In this document: one piece after another, positions 45,349 through 53,389 of the stretch
How the letters are laid out: the number at the start of each line of letters is the position of its first letter
How positions within the stretch are numbered: the stretch's first letter is position 1
Assembly: GCA_964629015.1 (NCBI GenBank)
Contig: CAZVMN010000004.1
Span: 200,254-264,253 of the forward strand
Source: Oceanococcus sp964629015
GTDB taxonomy: Bacteria; Pseudomonadota; Gammaproteobacteria; Nevskiales; Oceanococcaceae
Reading direction: 5' to 3'
Length of the DNA: 64,000 bases
Program-made: the position numbers and the translations under genes
The notes under the pieces: generated by a model
Told to the model about the DNA's origin: nothing
Database searches by the model: none
Seen by the model: the letters and a program-made list of their open reading frames with translations, nothing else

Positions 45349-46173
45349 TCAATCCTTGAGATCGCGGGCGCAGCGAAAACCCACATGCATCAGTGAGGAG
45401 TCTGGCGTGGCATGGGCCCTTGCGCTGACACGAAAGCCATAGCAAACATTCGGATCACACAAGAACGATCCGCCGCGTTGAACCTTCTCAGTTTGCGGAC
45501 CGCCTGTGGCAGGCGGATACGGTTGATACCAGTCAGCCGTCCACTCCCACACGTTTCCGGCCAGATCTTCAAAACCCAGACCATCACGTCCAAACGCCCC
45601 CACTGGCGATGTCGCCTTGTAGCCATCTTCCGCGCTGTTGATGACCGGAAACACACCAGTCCAAATATTCGCCCGGTATTGGCCATCGGTCACCAAACGT
45701 CGCCCAAACGCATGTTGATCGCCATGCCCGGCCAGACGTGCGGCATATTCAAACTCGACCTCACTGGGCAGACGTTTGCCCTGGGCTGCGCAATAGGCAC
45801 TTGCGTCATTCCACGACACCTGGGTGACCGGGTGATCGTCATGAGCCGGGGCCGCCTGCGGCCCCAGCGGCTGTCGCCAACTGGCACCATCGACCAACTG
45901 CCAACGACCGCTGCCATAGGTCATGACCGCGGCGCTGCCAAAAACTTCCGCTTCGGTCTTGATGTCATGTTCTTCGACATAGCGGGCAAAATCAGCCACT
46001 CGTACGGGCCCACGATCCAACTCAAATGCCGCCAGAGAAACCTCGAACACAGGCTTCTCATCCGCATGACCCGCTTCGTTTCCGATCTGCGCCTGACCCG
46101 CAGGCAGGGTGATCATGTCGGCCATGGCGACACTCGACATCACGGACAAAACCATCACAGCGCAGCGCCTCAT
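45349..46173 (-). CDS. Formylglycine-generating enzyme (sulfatase activator)
   Basis: Oxidises the sulfatase CxPxR cysteine to formylglycine. 274 residues with a signal peptide (about 1-18), so it should act outside the cytoplasm. The FGE-sulfatase fold runs from about 20. The C-terminal RGGSFLC-DPNV-C (C239, C244) matches the C-x4-C catalytic pair of copper-dependent FGE, followed by TPDSS...GFRC. This separates it from the many SUMF1-domain proteins lacking these cysteines. Start ATG overlaps the preceding mini-ORF stop (ATGA), and the sulfatase follows directly. Confidence 0.92.
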   Translation of the reverse strand: MRRCAVMVLSVMSSVAMADMITLPAGQAQIGNEAGHADEKPVFEVSLAAFELDRGPVRVADFARYVEEHDIKTEAEVFGSAAVMTYGSGRWQLVDGASWRQPLGPQAAPAHDDHPVTQVSWNDASAYCAAQGKRLPSEVEFEYAARLAGHGDQHAFGRRLVTDGQYRANIWTGVFPVINSAEDGYKATSPVGAFGRDGLGFEDLAGNVWEWTADWYQPYPPATGGPQTEKVQRGGSFLCDPNVCYGFRVSARAHATPDSSLMHVGFRCARDLKD

Positions 46174-46289
46174 GGGCTCACCTTGGGAAACACCATCCGC
46201 CCTCGCCCGTCCTCAGCGAACCGGCCTCCCGATCCACCCGCACGGCACGCGAGCAGCGCGACGCAGCTAGGCGGCATCGCTGTGCTCAT
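46170..46289 (-). CDS. Possible 39-residue protein in the sulfatase operon
   Basis: A 39-codon frame fills the 112-base gap between the GST-like gene and the FGE gene. Its ATG overlaps the GST stop (ATGA) and its stop overlaps the FGE start (ATGA), the same junction used elsewhere in this operon. The peptide contains two cysteines and a Gly/Arg-rich tail and has no recognisable domain. It may be a true small protein or merely a device for translational coupling. Chance cannot be excluded. Confidence 0.4.
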   Translation of the reverse strand: MSTAMPPSCVALLACRAGGSGGRFAEDGRGRMVFPKVSP

Positions 46290-47389
46290 CCCGCAGTCAC
46301 CTGTGGGGCCACATGCAGGGCCATGCGCTGCAAACGTGGGACATCCGTGCGCAGCACATGCGATGCATCCAGCTCTGTCAGCCATTGTTCGACGCTGCGA
46401 CGCTCATCGTCGCCCATGCCCTGATACGCATCCAATGCACGCTGCACCATCCACAAACAGAACGACCGGGCGCCGAGACGAAACGGCTGCCCACCCAAAC
46501 GAATCTCAACCGGTTCCAGCAAGCGCGGATAGCCCTTTCCGGCGGGCGGCATCGGTGTTTTGTCCAGCGCGTCGCGCGTGGCCTTGACGTAGTCCCAAAA
46601 CTCCCCGAACACCGACTGCAGAATCGGTTCCAGCGTTTTGGGAATAGCGTCGTCAGGCAAAAAATCTGCGTCCTGGCCATCGGGTTTTTGCATGCGCTGA
46701 ATCCACCCGGCCAGATGCACGCGCGGACCAATCAGGGTTCGCGCGGGATACGGGTCGCGCCCCAGATGGGCGTACAACGGACCGATCAAACCGTAGTCGC
46801 CGATACTAGGACGGTCTCCCAGCAAATAGCGATGTTGTGCAAAGTGCGCATCCAGCGCGTCACACAAATGCTCGCTCCAAGCTTCAATCGTGCCACTTTG
46901 TGATCGCTCCACACCCAGCCCCGGCAACAACGCACGCATGGCTCCGGCAATCCGCGCAATCAGCAGATCTTTCAGCCAGCGCGGTGCGCGCGGCAACAGA
47001 TTGTCGCCGCCTTCCGGGCGGAAAATCGTCTGGTAGTTTTCCTCGAAATGCCAACGGTAATGCATGGCACTGGGCAGCCAGAATTCGTCACCCCAGGCCT
47101 CCAGCATGTAAGCCGCAAAGCGTTGGCGTGGACTCGTGGGCACAGCCGGCGCCGCGGGGAACAGCGGCTCCAGCGCATCCATGATGTCGGACGTATCCTG
47201 CAACCATTGTCCGTCAGGTGTAACCAGGACCGGCATGACCTGCGCACCGGTGCGCCGACGAATCTGCCTGAGATCGGACAGGTCCACACGTTTCTCGACG
47301 AACGGAATGCGTTTGTGCCGCAAGTAGGCGCGAAGTTTGCCGCTATAGAGCGACAGCTCCCAACCGTAAAGGCGGTATGGCGTGCTCAT
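46286..47389 (-). CDS. Glutathione S-transferase-like protein
   Basis: 367 residues, longer than typical GSTs. The thioredoxin-like N-terminal domain (YRLYGWELSLYSGKLRAYLR, about 4-23; QVMPVLVTPDGQWLQDTSDI, about 50-69) is followed by a helical C-terminal domain with GDRPSIGDYGLIGPLYAHLG (about 190-210). An extra C-terminal 110 residues rich in Arg and Leu follow. The family may detoxify or process substrates; the role here is unknown. Start at 47389 overlaps the stop of the small gene before it (ATGA). Confidence 0.85.
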   Translation of the reverse strand: MSTPYRLYGWELSLYSGKLRAYLRHKRIPFVEKRVDLSDLRQIRRRTGAQVMPVLVTPDGQWLQDTSDIMDALEPLFPAAPAVPTSPRQRFAAYMLEAWGDEFWLPSAMHYRWHFEENYQTIFRPEGGDNLLPRAPRWLKDLLIARIAGAMRALLPGLGVERSQSGTIEAWSEHLCDALDAHFAQHRYLLGDRPSIGDYGLIGPLYAHLGRDPYPARTLIGPRVHLAGWIQRMQKPDGQDADFLPDDAIPKTLEPILQSVFGEFWDYVKATRDALDKTPMPPAGKGYPRLLEPVEIRLGGQPFRLGARSFCLWMVQRALDAYQGMGDDERRSVEQWLTELDASHVLRTDVPRLQRMALHVAPQVTAG

Positions 47390-47604
47390 CCGACAGCGCT
47401 CCAATCACGCAGTGCATGGCTACCCACCCGTTCGGGGTGAGCACTGTGTGACACGATATGACCCTGGTGCATGCCCGCTTTCTCCGTCACTTCAACAACC
47501 GCCTCCGGTGCATTTTCGGCCTGCCAGCGACCCTGCAGATCGCCGGCACTGGCTGCACCCGCGCAGCACAGACACAGCCAGCTGGCCCAGCGTATCAGGC
47601 TCAT
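47386..47604 (-). CDS. Small secreted protein, DUF2147-like N-terminal part
   Basis: 72 residues: a signal peptide (MSLIRWASWLCLCCAGAASA, 1-20) then GDLQGRWQAENAPEAVVEV and HQGHIVSH. The G-x-W start and VVEV...G...G-I pattern recall the start of DUF2147 (a calycin-like periplasmic domain), but the protein is about half the usual length and lacks the rest. It is joined by ATGA overlaps to the MBL gene before it and the GST-like gene after it, which supports its being expressed. It could be a truncated or reduced DUF2147 protein. Confidence 0.65.
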   Translation of the reverse strand: MSLIRWASWLCLCCAGAASAGDLQGRWQAENAPEAVVEVTEKAGMHQGHIVSHSAHPERVGSHALRDWSAVG

Positions 47605-48677
47605 CCGCGACGTCTCAAAAGGACCTCGTCAGAGGCTGGCGGCAAAGCAATCCAGGTGCCATCACGCCCCACCGTCACCGGTCCGTCGTAGACATCGGAC
47701 ACGCCCTGCACGAACAGCTTTTCCAGACGTCGCACCGGAAGCGCCGGCACGATGTGGTGATACAACAAGTGTTTCGCACCGGCCTGCTGAGCCAGCTGAG
47801 CGGCCTCAACCGGTGTGGTGTGATAGTCGTGGATATCTCTGGTGATCTTGGCCATGTGATCCGCACCCACCGCTTCAGCGCCCTGGGTGATCACGTCGAC
47901 CAGATGGCCGGCCAGCGCTTCATGCACCAACACATCAACGCCCCGCGCAAACTGCAGCACATTGTCTGAACGCACGGTATCGCCGGAAATCACCACACTG
48001 CGGCCTTGGTAATCGAAACGGTAACCGACCGCTGGCGCGACCGGCGCATGATCGACCGTGAACGCCGTGACGCGCAGACCGTCGCTGTCGATGATGACTT
48101 GCCCTTGCCCCTCAAGCGGCAGCGAAAACGGCAGCGCTTGCGCACCTGCACCTTGCGGCGGAATGATCTTCGCGCCGTGATGAGCCACGCGATATCCAAA
48201 GTCGTGGCTGTACGCTTGATTAAAACCTTGCGCGATGGCTTCCACACCTGTCGGCCCATGAATCGGCAACGGCGTAGTCCGCGCGCCACCGGCCCAGCGT
48301 TGCAACATCAACTCACCCACACCATCAATATGGTCGGAATGGAAATGGGTGAGCAGCAAAGCCTCGACGTGACCGGGCGGCAGGCCCAGATGGATCATAT
48401 TGCGCACCGCACCGCTGCCGACATCAACCAGGATGATTCGCGGCCCTGCGACCACCGCAACACACGGTCCTGCGCGCTTGGGATCGGGCATGGGCGAACC
48501 GGCGCCACACAACACCACATGAAGCCCTTCGGCATATTGCGAAAACGCGGCGTCGGACAGATTCATTTCAACCTGACGCTGCATCACGCGCATCAAAACG
48601 CGGTCGCCAAACACCTCTGCCAGCGCGACGACCACAACCACGACGCCCACCAAGCCCCACACCCACTTTCTGCTCAC
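47601..48677 (-). CDS. Metallo-beta-lactamase-fold hydrolase, AtsA/RNase Z-like
   Basis: 358 residues from a GTG at 48677 with GAGGAGG just upstream. A hydrophobic N-terminus (WVWGLVGVVVVVVALAEVFG, about 4-23) suggests membrane anchoring or export. The zinc motif is T-H111-F-H113-S-D115-H116, with later ligands in SGDT and YHHIVP. The phrase MLQRWAGG, then HGPTGVEAIAQGFNQAY and YRVAHHG, recall from memory the arylsulfatase AtsA group of this fold. An exported MBL esterase or sulfatase is inferred. First gene of the operon running to the sulfatase at 43695. Confidence 0.85.
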   Translation of the reverse strand: MSRKWVWGLVGVVVVVVALAEVFGDRVLMRVMQRQVEMNLSDAAFSQYAEGLHVVLCGAGSPMPDPKRAGPCVAVVAGPRIILVDVGSGAVRNMIHLGLPPGHVEALLLTHFHSDHIDGVGELMLQRWAGGARTTPLPIHGPTGVEAIAQGFNQAYSHDFGYRVAHHGAKIIPPQGAGAQALPFSLPLEGQGQVIIDSDGLRVTAFTVDHAPVAPAVGYRFDYQGRSVVISGDTVRSDNVLQFARGVDVLVHEALAGHLVDVITQGAEAVGADHMAKITRDIHDYHTTPVEAAQLAQQAGAKHLLYHHIVPALPVRRLEKLFVQGVSDVYDGPVTVGRDGTWIALPPASDEVLLRRRG

Positions 48678-48724
48678 GCTGCCTCCTCGGACTTGGTCTC
48701 TGTGCCCAATCCATTTGTTTACAG

Positions 48725-48734
48725 TATGTACATA
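48725..48734. promoter_or_regulatory. Palindrome in the divergent sulfatase promoter region
   Basis: TATGTACATA is a perfect ten-base palindrome in the 129-base gap between the divergent MBL operon and the second sulfatase gene, with AT-rich flanks (TTTACAG before, AGAAC after). A site for a dimeric regulator controlling both directions is a reasonable inference. No regulator gene is next to it. Confidence 0.4.
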
Positions 48735-48806
48735 AGAACGCCGGGTGCCAAGCCATAACGGCAAACAAGCCTGCTAAAGTGAAGAAAAAAAGGGAGACAA
48801 CACCGC

Positions 48807-50570
48807 ATGTCTGATTCGACCTCTAGCACGCTCTGGGCGGGCCGTTTGGTTGCCGCGATTTTAGCCATCAGCGCTTTCACCAGCGCATCCGCGAGCACGA
48901 CACCAGCCCCGAATATCGTGCTCATCATGGCCGACGATCTGGGCTATACCGACCTCGGTGTTTACGGCGGTGAAGTCAATACACCCAACATCAACGCGCT
49001 GGCCGACAACGGGACATTGCTGACCAGTTATCACACCTCCCCGCTGTGCTCACCCTCACGCGCCATGCTCATGACTGGAGTCGAAAGCCATCGCGCGGGG
49101 CTGGGCAATTTGCCGGAAACCACACCGCTGAGCTTTCGCGGGGAGCCGGCTTATCTGGGGCGTCTCAATGAGCGGGTCGAAACTCTAGCCACGCGACTGA
49201 AGCGGGCGGGCTACCGCACCTATATGACCGGCAAGTGGCACCTCGGCAAAGATCCGCGTTCGCTGCCCAACGCGCGCGGTTTCGATCGCTCTTTCGCACT
49301 CGAAGCCTCCGGCGCCGACAATTGGGAGCAAAAACCCTATCTGCCGATTTATCCGGACGCCCCATGGTTCGAGGATGGTGAACCCACCACCTTGCCGGAT
49401 GATTTCTACTCCTCGCGTTTTCTCGTCGACAAGCTGATCGAATACATCGACGCCGACCAAAACCAGAGCGACCCATTTTTCGCCTACCTCGCCTTTCAGG
49501 CCGTGCACATTCCGGTTCAGGCTCCGCGCGAGTACGTCGAACGCTACAACGGTGTTTACGATGCCGGTTGGAATGAGATTCGTCAGGCTCGCTATGAGCG
49601 GGCCGTGGAACTGGGCATCGTCGATGCCGCGGCCCCCATCGGCGCCATGCCCGACGGCCTGCGCGACTGGGATACGTTGGACGAGCAAATGCGCCAGCGC
49701 CTGGCGATGAACATGCAGGTCAATGCGGGCATGATCGAGGCAATGGATCACCACATCGGCCGCCTGATCGCGCATCTGAAAGCCACCGGAAAGTACGACA
49801 ACACCACCTTCGTATTCCTCTCAGACAACGGTCCCGAGCACAACGACCCTCTGGAAACCCCGGGCATGGCGCTGTGGCTGGACTGGGTGGATTACTCGAT
49901 GGACCTCGACACGCTGGGCGAGAAAGGCACTTACGGTTACATCGGTCCCGAATTCGCCAGCGCGGCGGCCTCGCCTCATGCACTGTTCAAGTTCTATACG
50001 GGCGAAGGAGGAATCCGCGTGCCGGCGATTTTCTCCGGCGTTTCAATTCCGACAGCCACGCGTGTCCGCCAACCCAGCTTCGTCATCGACATCGCCCCCA
50101 CTCTGCTCGAGATAGCCGGTGTTGCGAACGAGACACCCGCTGGCATCGAGCCGATTCGCGGGCGTTCCTTGTTACCGACCCTTCAGCACGCGGATCAGCC
50201 GGTGAGAGACGACGATGACATCGTGGCCTTTGAAACCGCAGGCAATGTGGCGCTGTTCATGGGCGATTACAAACTGTCCCGCAATCGCCCGCATTACGGC
50301 GATGGCCAGTGGAAACTTTTCAACATTGCTGTCGATCCCGGCGAGACCCGCGATCTTTCGACCCAGGAGCCCGCGCGGTTCAGCATGATGCGCGAGCGCT
50401 ACGCGGCCTGGGCCGCTGAGGTGGGCGCACTGGAGGTCCCGGAGGGTTACGATGCCCGCCGCCAACTCAGCATCAACAGCATGTACGACCGCGCCCTGCG
50501 CTACGGGCCATGGATACTGCTTGCGCTGGTGCTGCTGGTGATCTGGCGGCGGCGCAGAAAAGCCGCCTGA
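48807..50570 (+). CDS. Type I sulfatase with C-terminal membrane anchor
   Basis: 587 residues. The N-terminal signal peptide ends near SASAS (about 30). IVLIMADDLGYTDLGVYGG gives the metal site. The sulfatase signature is C81-S-P-S-R-AMLMTG, with C81 the formylglycine precursor. TGKWHLG (about 142-148) and FLSDNGPEH supply further active-site residues. A C-terminal helix with a basic tail (PWILLALVLLVIWRRRRKAA) anchors the enzyme to the inner membrane facing the periplasm. AGGGAG precedes the ATG. Divergent from the FGE operon, on which its maturation depends, and ended by a strong terminator. Confidence 0.92.
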   Translation: MSDSTSSTLWAGRLVAAILAISAFTSASASTTPAPNIVLIMADDLGYTDLGVYGGEVNTPNINALADNGTLLTSYHTSPLCSPSRAMLMTGVESHRAGLGNLPETTPLSFRGEPAYLGRLNERVETLATRLKRAGYRTYMTGKWHLGKDPRSLPNARGFDRSFALEASGADNWEQKPYLPIYPDAPWFEDGEPTTLPDDFYSSRFLVDKLIEYIDADQNQSDPFFAYLAFQAVHIPVQAPREYVERYNGVYDAGWNEIRQARYERAVELGIVDAAAPIGAMPDGLRDWDTLDEQMRQRLAMNMQVNAGMIEAMDHHIGRLIAHLKATGKYDNTTFVFLSDNGPEHNDPLETPGMALWLDWVDYSMDLDTLGEKGTYGYIGPEFASAAASPHALFKFYTGEGGIRVPAIFSGVSIPTATRVRQPSFVIDIAPTLLEIAGVANETPAGIEPIRGRSLLPTLQHADQPVRDDDDIVAFETAGNVALFMGDYKLSRNRPHYGDGQWKLFNIAVDPGETRDLSTQEPARFSMMRERYAAWAAEVGALEVPEGYDARRQLSINSMYDRALRYGPWILLALVLLVIWRRRRKAA

Positions 50571-50600
50571 CGCGCATCGGGACCTCAGCTTGTCTCCATG

Positions 50601-50639
50601 GCGCGACGCTGAGCACGACCGCGTCGCGCTGATTTTATT
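50601..50639 (+). terminator. Rho-independent terminator after the second sulfatase
   Basis: GCGCGACGC (50601-50609) and GCGTCGCGC (50621-50629) form a perfect nine-base stem with an 11-base loop, followed by TGATTTTATT. It stands 30 bases after the stop codon, so the TonB receptor downstream needs its own promoter. Confidence 0.75.
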
Positions 50640-50807
50640 GACATATTGTCTATTTCTCTGCTCGCTCCTCAACGCGGTGCATTGACGGCGCGTGCACACT
50701 GATACAAATTAGACACACTGTAAAACTTTAAGCGATGGCACAAAGACCATCGCTATCGCATTCCAGATGCACGTCGCCAAGACAGCGACGGCCGTGGAGG
50801 AGACCAC
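50638..50807 (+). promoter_or_regulatory. Promoter and leader region of the second TonB receptor
   Basis: The region holds two -35-like boxes, TTGACA (50638-50643) and TTGACG (50682-50687). TACAAA (50703-50708) is a weak -10 for the second. TGTCTATTT (50647-50655) is mirrored by AAATTAGACA (50706-50715). The leader contains a perfect eight-base hairpin, AGCGATGG (50731-50738) with CCATCGCT (50747-50754). A GGAGGAG ribosome binding site ends the region. The pairing is visible; regulation is inferred. Confidence 0.4.
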
Positions 50808-53378
50808 ATGCGATTGAACCCTGCCGCGGCGTGCCTCGGCCTCAGTGTGATCGTGGCTGCCGGCCGTCCAGCGGGCGCCAGCGACGAGCTTGATTGGCTG
50901 TTTGACGCGGCAACCGACAGCACGCCGGCAAAGACGACACCTGCGCCGACGATGTCGCCGGTCGACGCCATCACCCTGCCCGAAGAGCCCGAAACAGCAA
51001 CGCTTGCACAACAACCCCGCGCGGCGCGGGCCATTGAAGAAATCGTGGTCACCGCGCAGAAAACCGAGCAAAGCCTGCAGGATGTACCCATTTCGGTCTC
51101 CGCGATTGGCCGCGCCCAGATTCAGGATGCCGCCATAGTCGATGCTCAGGAGTTGATGCAGTACACACCCAACGTCAAGTTTTCCCAGGCCGCCAGTTTT
51201 TTGCCCACGATCAATATTCGTGGCTTTGGTTCGCCGCCACTCGGACGCAATCTGGAACCCTCGGTAGGCCTGTCCATCGACGACGTGTTCTACGGGCGCT
51301 CGACCTTCATCGCCGATGCGATCTTCGACCTCGACCGCGTCGAAGTGCTGCGCGGACCGCAGGGCACCTTGTTCGGAAAAAACACCATCGCCGGGGTGCT
51401 CAACTTCACCACCGCGCAGCCTGATTTCGGCACTCAGGGCTTTGTCTCGTTGGCCAGCGGAAGCCTGGCTGAGCGCCGCGCCGAAGGCGCTTTGGGCTTG
51501 GGGCTGATCGACGATGTGTTGGCCGCCCGCGTGTCGTTTCGGGCACGCGACCGCAACATCGGCATGTACAACACCATGCGCGACGAAACCTCCACAGCCA
51601 AGGACGTCAGTGGACGTCTCAAGCTGCGCTGGTTCGCCACCGACACGCTGACCATTGATCTCGGTGCCTTGCTCGCCCGATCCGAAGCGGTGGGCAATGG
51701 CTTCGAACTGCAACAGGCCTCGGATCGATCCCTGCAACGCTATCAACGGGTTGACCCAGACGCCGATGCACAAGCTTTCAACGGTCAAAGCTCGTTCAAT
51801 GAACCGATTTTCTCCAACCGCGACGCGCGCAGCCTGTGGCTTAAGCTGGATCAGTTTGTGGGCCGCGTCGGACTCCTCGACGATCTCAACATCAATCTGA
51901 TCCTGGCCGACGCCCAGATCGAAACACCGTATCTGCTCGACAGCGATTTTTCCCCGGTGGACTCACAATCGGTAGCCTCCCAGGGTCCGGAGATTTATCA
52001 CCAGCGCTCGTTCGAACTCCGCAGTGCGTTTTCCAGCGTTGGCCTGTTCGGTATCGGCCAGCGTATGGACTGGATCGTCGGCATTTACGGCATGCAGAGC
52101 AACGCCGATGTGACACAGAACGTGCACGTCAATCTCAACGGGGTGATCGACTCACTTCTGGCCGGAGGCACCTCGCTGGGCGGTCGTGTTCCGCCGGTCC
52201 CCGAGGCACTGGGGGATTTTCTGGAGAGCCTGGGTCTGCCCCGCGACATCAGCGACGTGCCCGGCCCGTTCAACCTGATTCCGGACAGCGCGGCGGTGGA
52301 AATTCTCGACAACCTGACATTGATCGACGCACGTGCTCTGGCCGCATTCTTTCAGACCACCTGGGGCTTCACCGACACGCTCGATCTGACGCTGGGTTTT
52401 CGCTACGGGCGTGAGCGCAAACAAGGCGCGCAATCCTCGCAATGTGTGAATCGCCCAGTCTGCCCGGCCGCCGCCCTGTTCGCTGGTCAACGCCAGTTCG
52501 AGGTCAGCAGCAGCCGTGACGAAACCGAACGCTCCCCCAAGATCGCCCTGAGCTATCGTCCCACGGACGACATCAGCGTATTCGCCAACGCCACCCGCGG
52601 CTTCAAGAGCGGCGGCTACTCCGGCCCGCTGCTGGCGCCGCGCAATCTGGAGTACGAACCGGAAAGCGCCGTGTCGTTTGAGCTTGGGGTCAAAAGTCGA
52701 TGGTTGCACGACAGCCTGATGCTCAATGCCACGGTCTACCGCGTGGAATTCGATGATCTGCAGGTCAACCTGTTCGACGGCACTAACATCAGCACGATCA
52801 ATGCCGCCAGCGCGACCTCGCAAGGTCTGGAAATCGACCTGCAATGGCTACCCCCCTGGGCGTTTCTGACCCTGGCTGGCAGTTTTGGCATCAGCGATGT
52901 GGCCTACGGCGACTTCCCCTGCGGCCCGGCCCAAGCCGGATCGACCAACAGCGAGCCGGCCTGCAACACCTCGGGCGAAGCCAACCCGCCGCCGACACAG
53001 GATTTGAGTGGGCGGGAGACGCCGTTTGCGCCGCGCCTAACTGCCAGCTTCACCCCATCGCTGAAATTCCCGATTTGGCCGCGTCATCAGATCGGCGGTT
53101 TGTTCGGCATTGATGTGCTCTACCAGGGCGAACAGTATCTGGATGTCGATCTGGACCCGGCCAGCTACCAAGCCGCCACCACCAAGATCAATGCGCGCTT
53201 GGGCATCGCACCGCTGGACCGGCGTTGGTCGCTGATCGTCAACGCGAAAAACCTGACCGGGCAACAGGAGCGTGCGGTACTGATTGACCAGCCGCAGTTT
53301 CCCGGCAACTTCTCCACCGTGGCCCTGGTGGATGAACCGCAATACGTGATCGAGTTGCGCTATAACTTCGGTGATTGA
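50808..53378 (+). CDS. TonB-dependent receptor, substrate unknown
   Basis: 856-residue outer-membrane transporter. Signal peptide about 1-24, then a Pro/Thr-rich linker and the TonB box/plug IEEIVVTAQKTEQSLQDVPI (about 76-95), LRGPQGTLFGKNTIAGVLNF in the plug, and a barrel ending in YNFGD. This plug type is common in sphingomonad-like receptors used for organic substrates rather than only siderophores. No Fur box is seen. Its place beside the sulfatases suggests uptake of a sulfated or related compound, but no substrate is shown. It ends just before moaC/B. Confidence 0.9.
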   Translation: MRLNPAAACLGLSVIVAAGRPAGASDELDWLFDAATDSTPAKTTPAPTMSPVDAITLPEEPETATLAQQPRAARAIEEIVVTAQKTEQSLQDVPISVSAIGRAQIQDAAIVDAQELMQYTPNVKFSQAASFLPTINIRGFGSPPLGRNLEPSVGLSIDDVFYGRSTFIADAIFDLDRVEVLRGPQGTLFGKNTIAGVLNFTTAQPDFGTQGFVSLASGSLAERRAEGALGLGLIDDVLAARVSFRARDRNIGMYNTMRDETSTAKDVSGRLKLRWFATDTLTIDLGALLARSEAVGNGFELQQASDRSLQRYQRVDPDADAQAFNGQSSFNEPIFSNRDARSLWLKLDQFVGRVGLLDDLNINLILADAQIETPYLLDSDFSPVDSQSVASQGPEIYHQRSFELRSAFSSVGLFGIGQRMDWIVGIYGMQSNADVTQNVHVNLNGVIDSLLAGGTSLGGRVPPVPEALGDFLESLGLPRDISDVPGPFNLIPDSAAVEILDNLTLIDARALAAFFQTTWGFTDTLDLTLGFRYGRERKQGAQSSQCVNRPVCPAAALFAGQRQFEVSSSRDETERSPKIALSYRPTDDISVFANATRGFKSGGYSGPLLAPRNLEYEPESAVSFELGVKSRWLHDSLMLNATVYRVEFDDLQVNLFDGTNISTINAASATSQGLEIDLQWLPPWAFLTLAGSFGISDVAYGDFPCGPAQAGSTNSEPACNTSGEANPPPTQDLSGRETPFAPRLTASFTPSLKFPIWPRHQIGGLFGIDVLYQGEQYLDVDLDPASYQAATTKINARLGIAPLDRRWSLIVNAKNLTGQQERAVLIDQPQFPGNFSTVALVDEPQYVIELRYNFGD

Positions 53379-53389
53379 GCACGCGTACA

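Noticed and set aside
45412..46587. 391-codon open frame on the plus strand over the FGE gene
   Set aside because: Antisense to the FGE and GST-like genes; no domain, Arg/Pro/His-rich composition.
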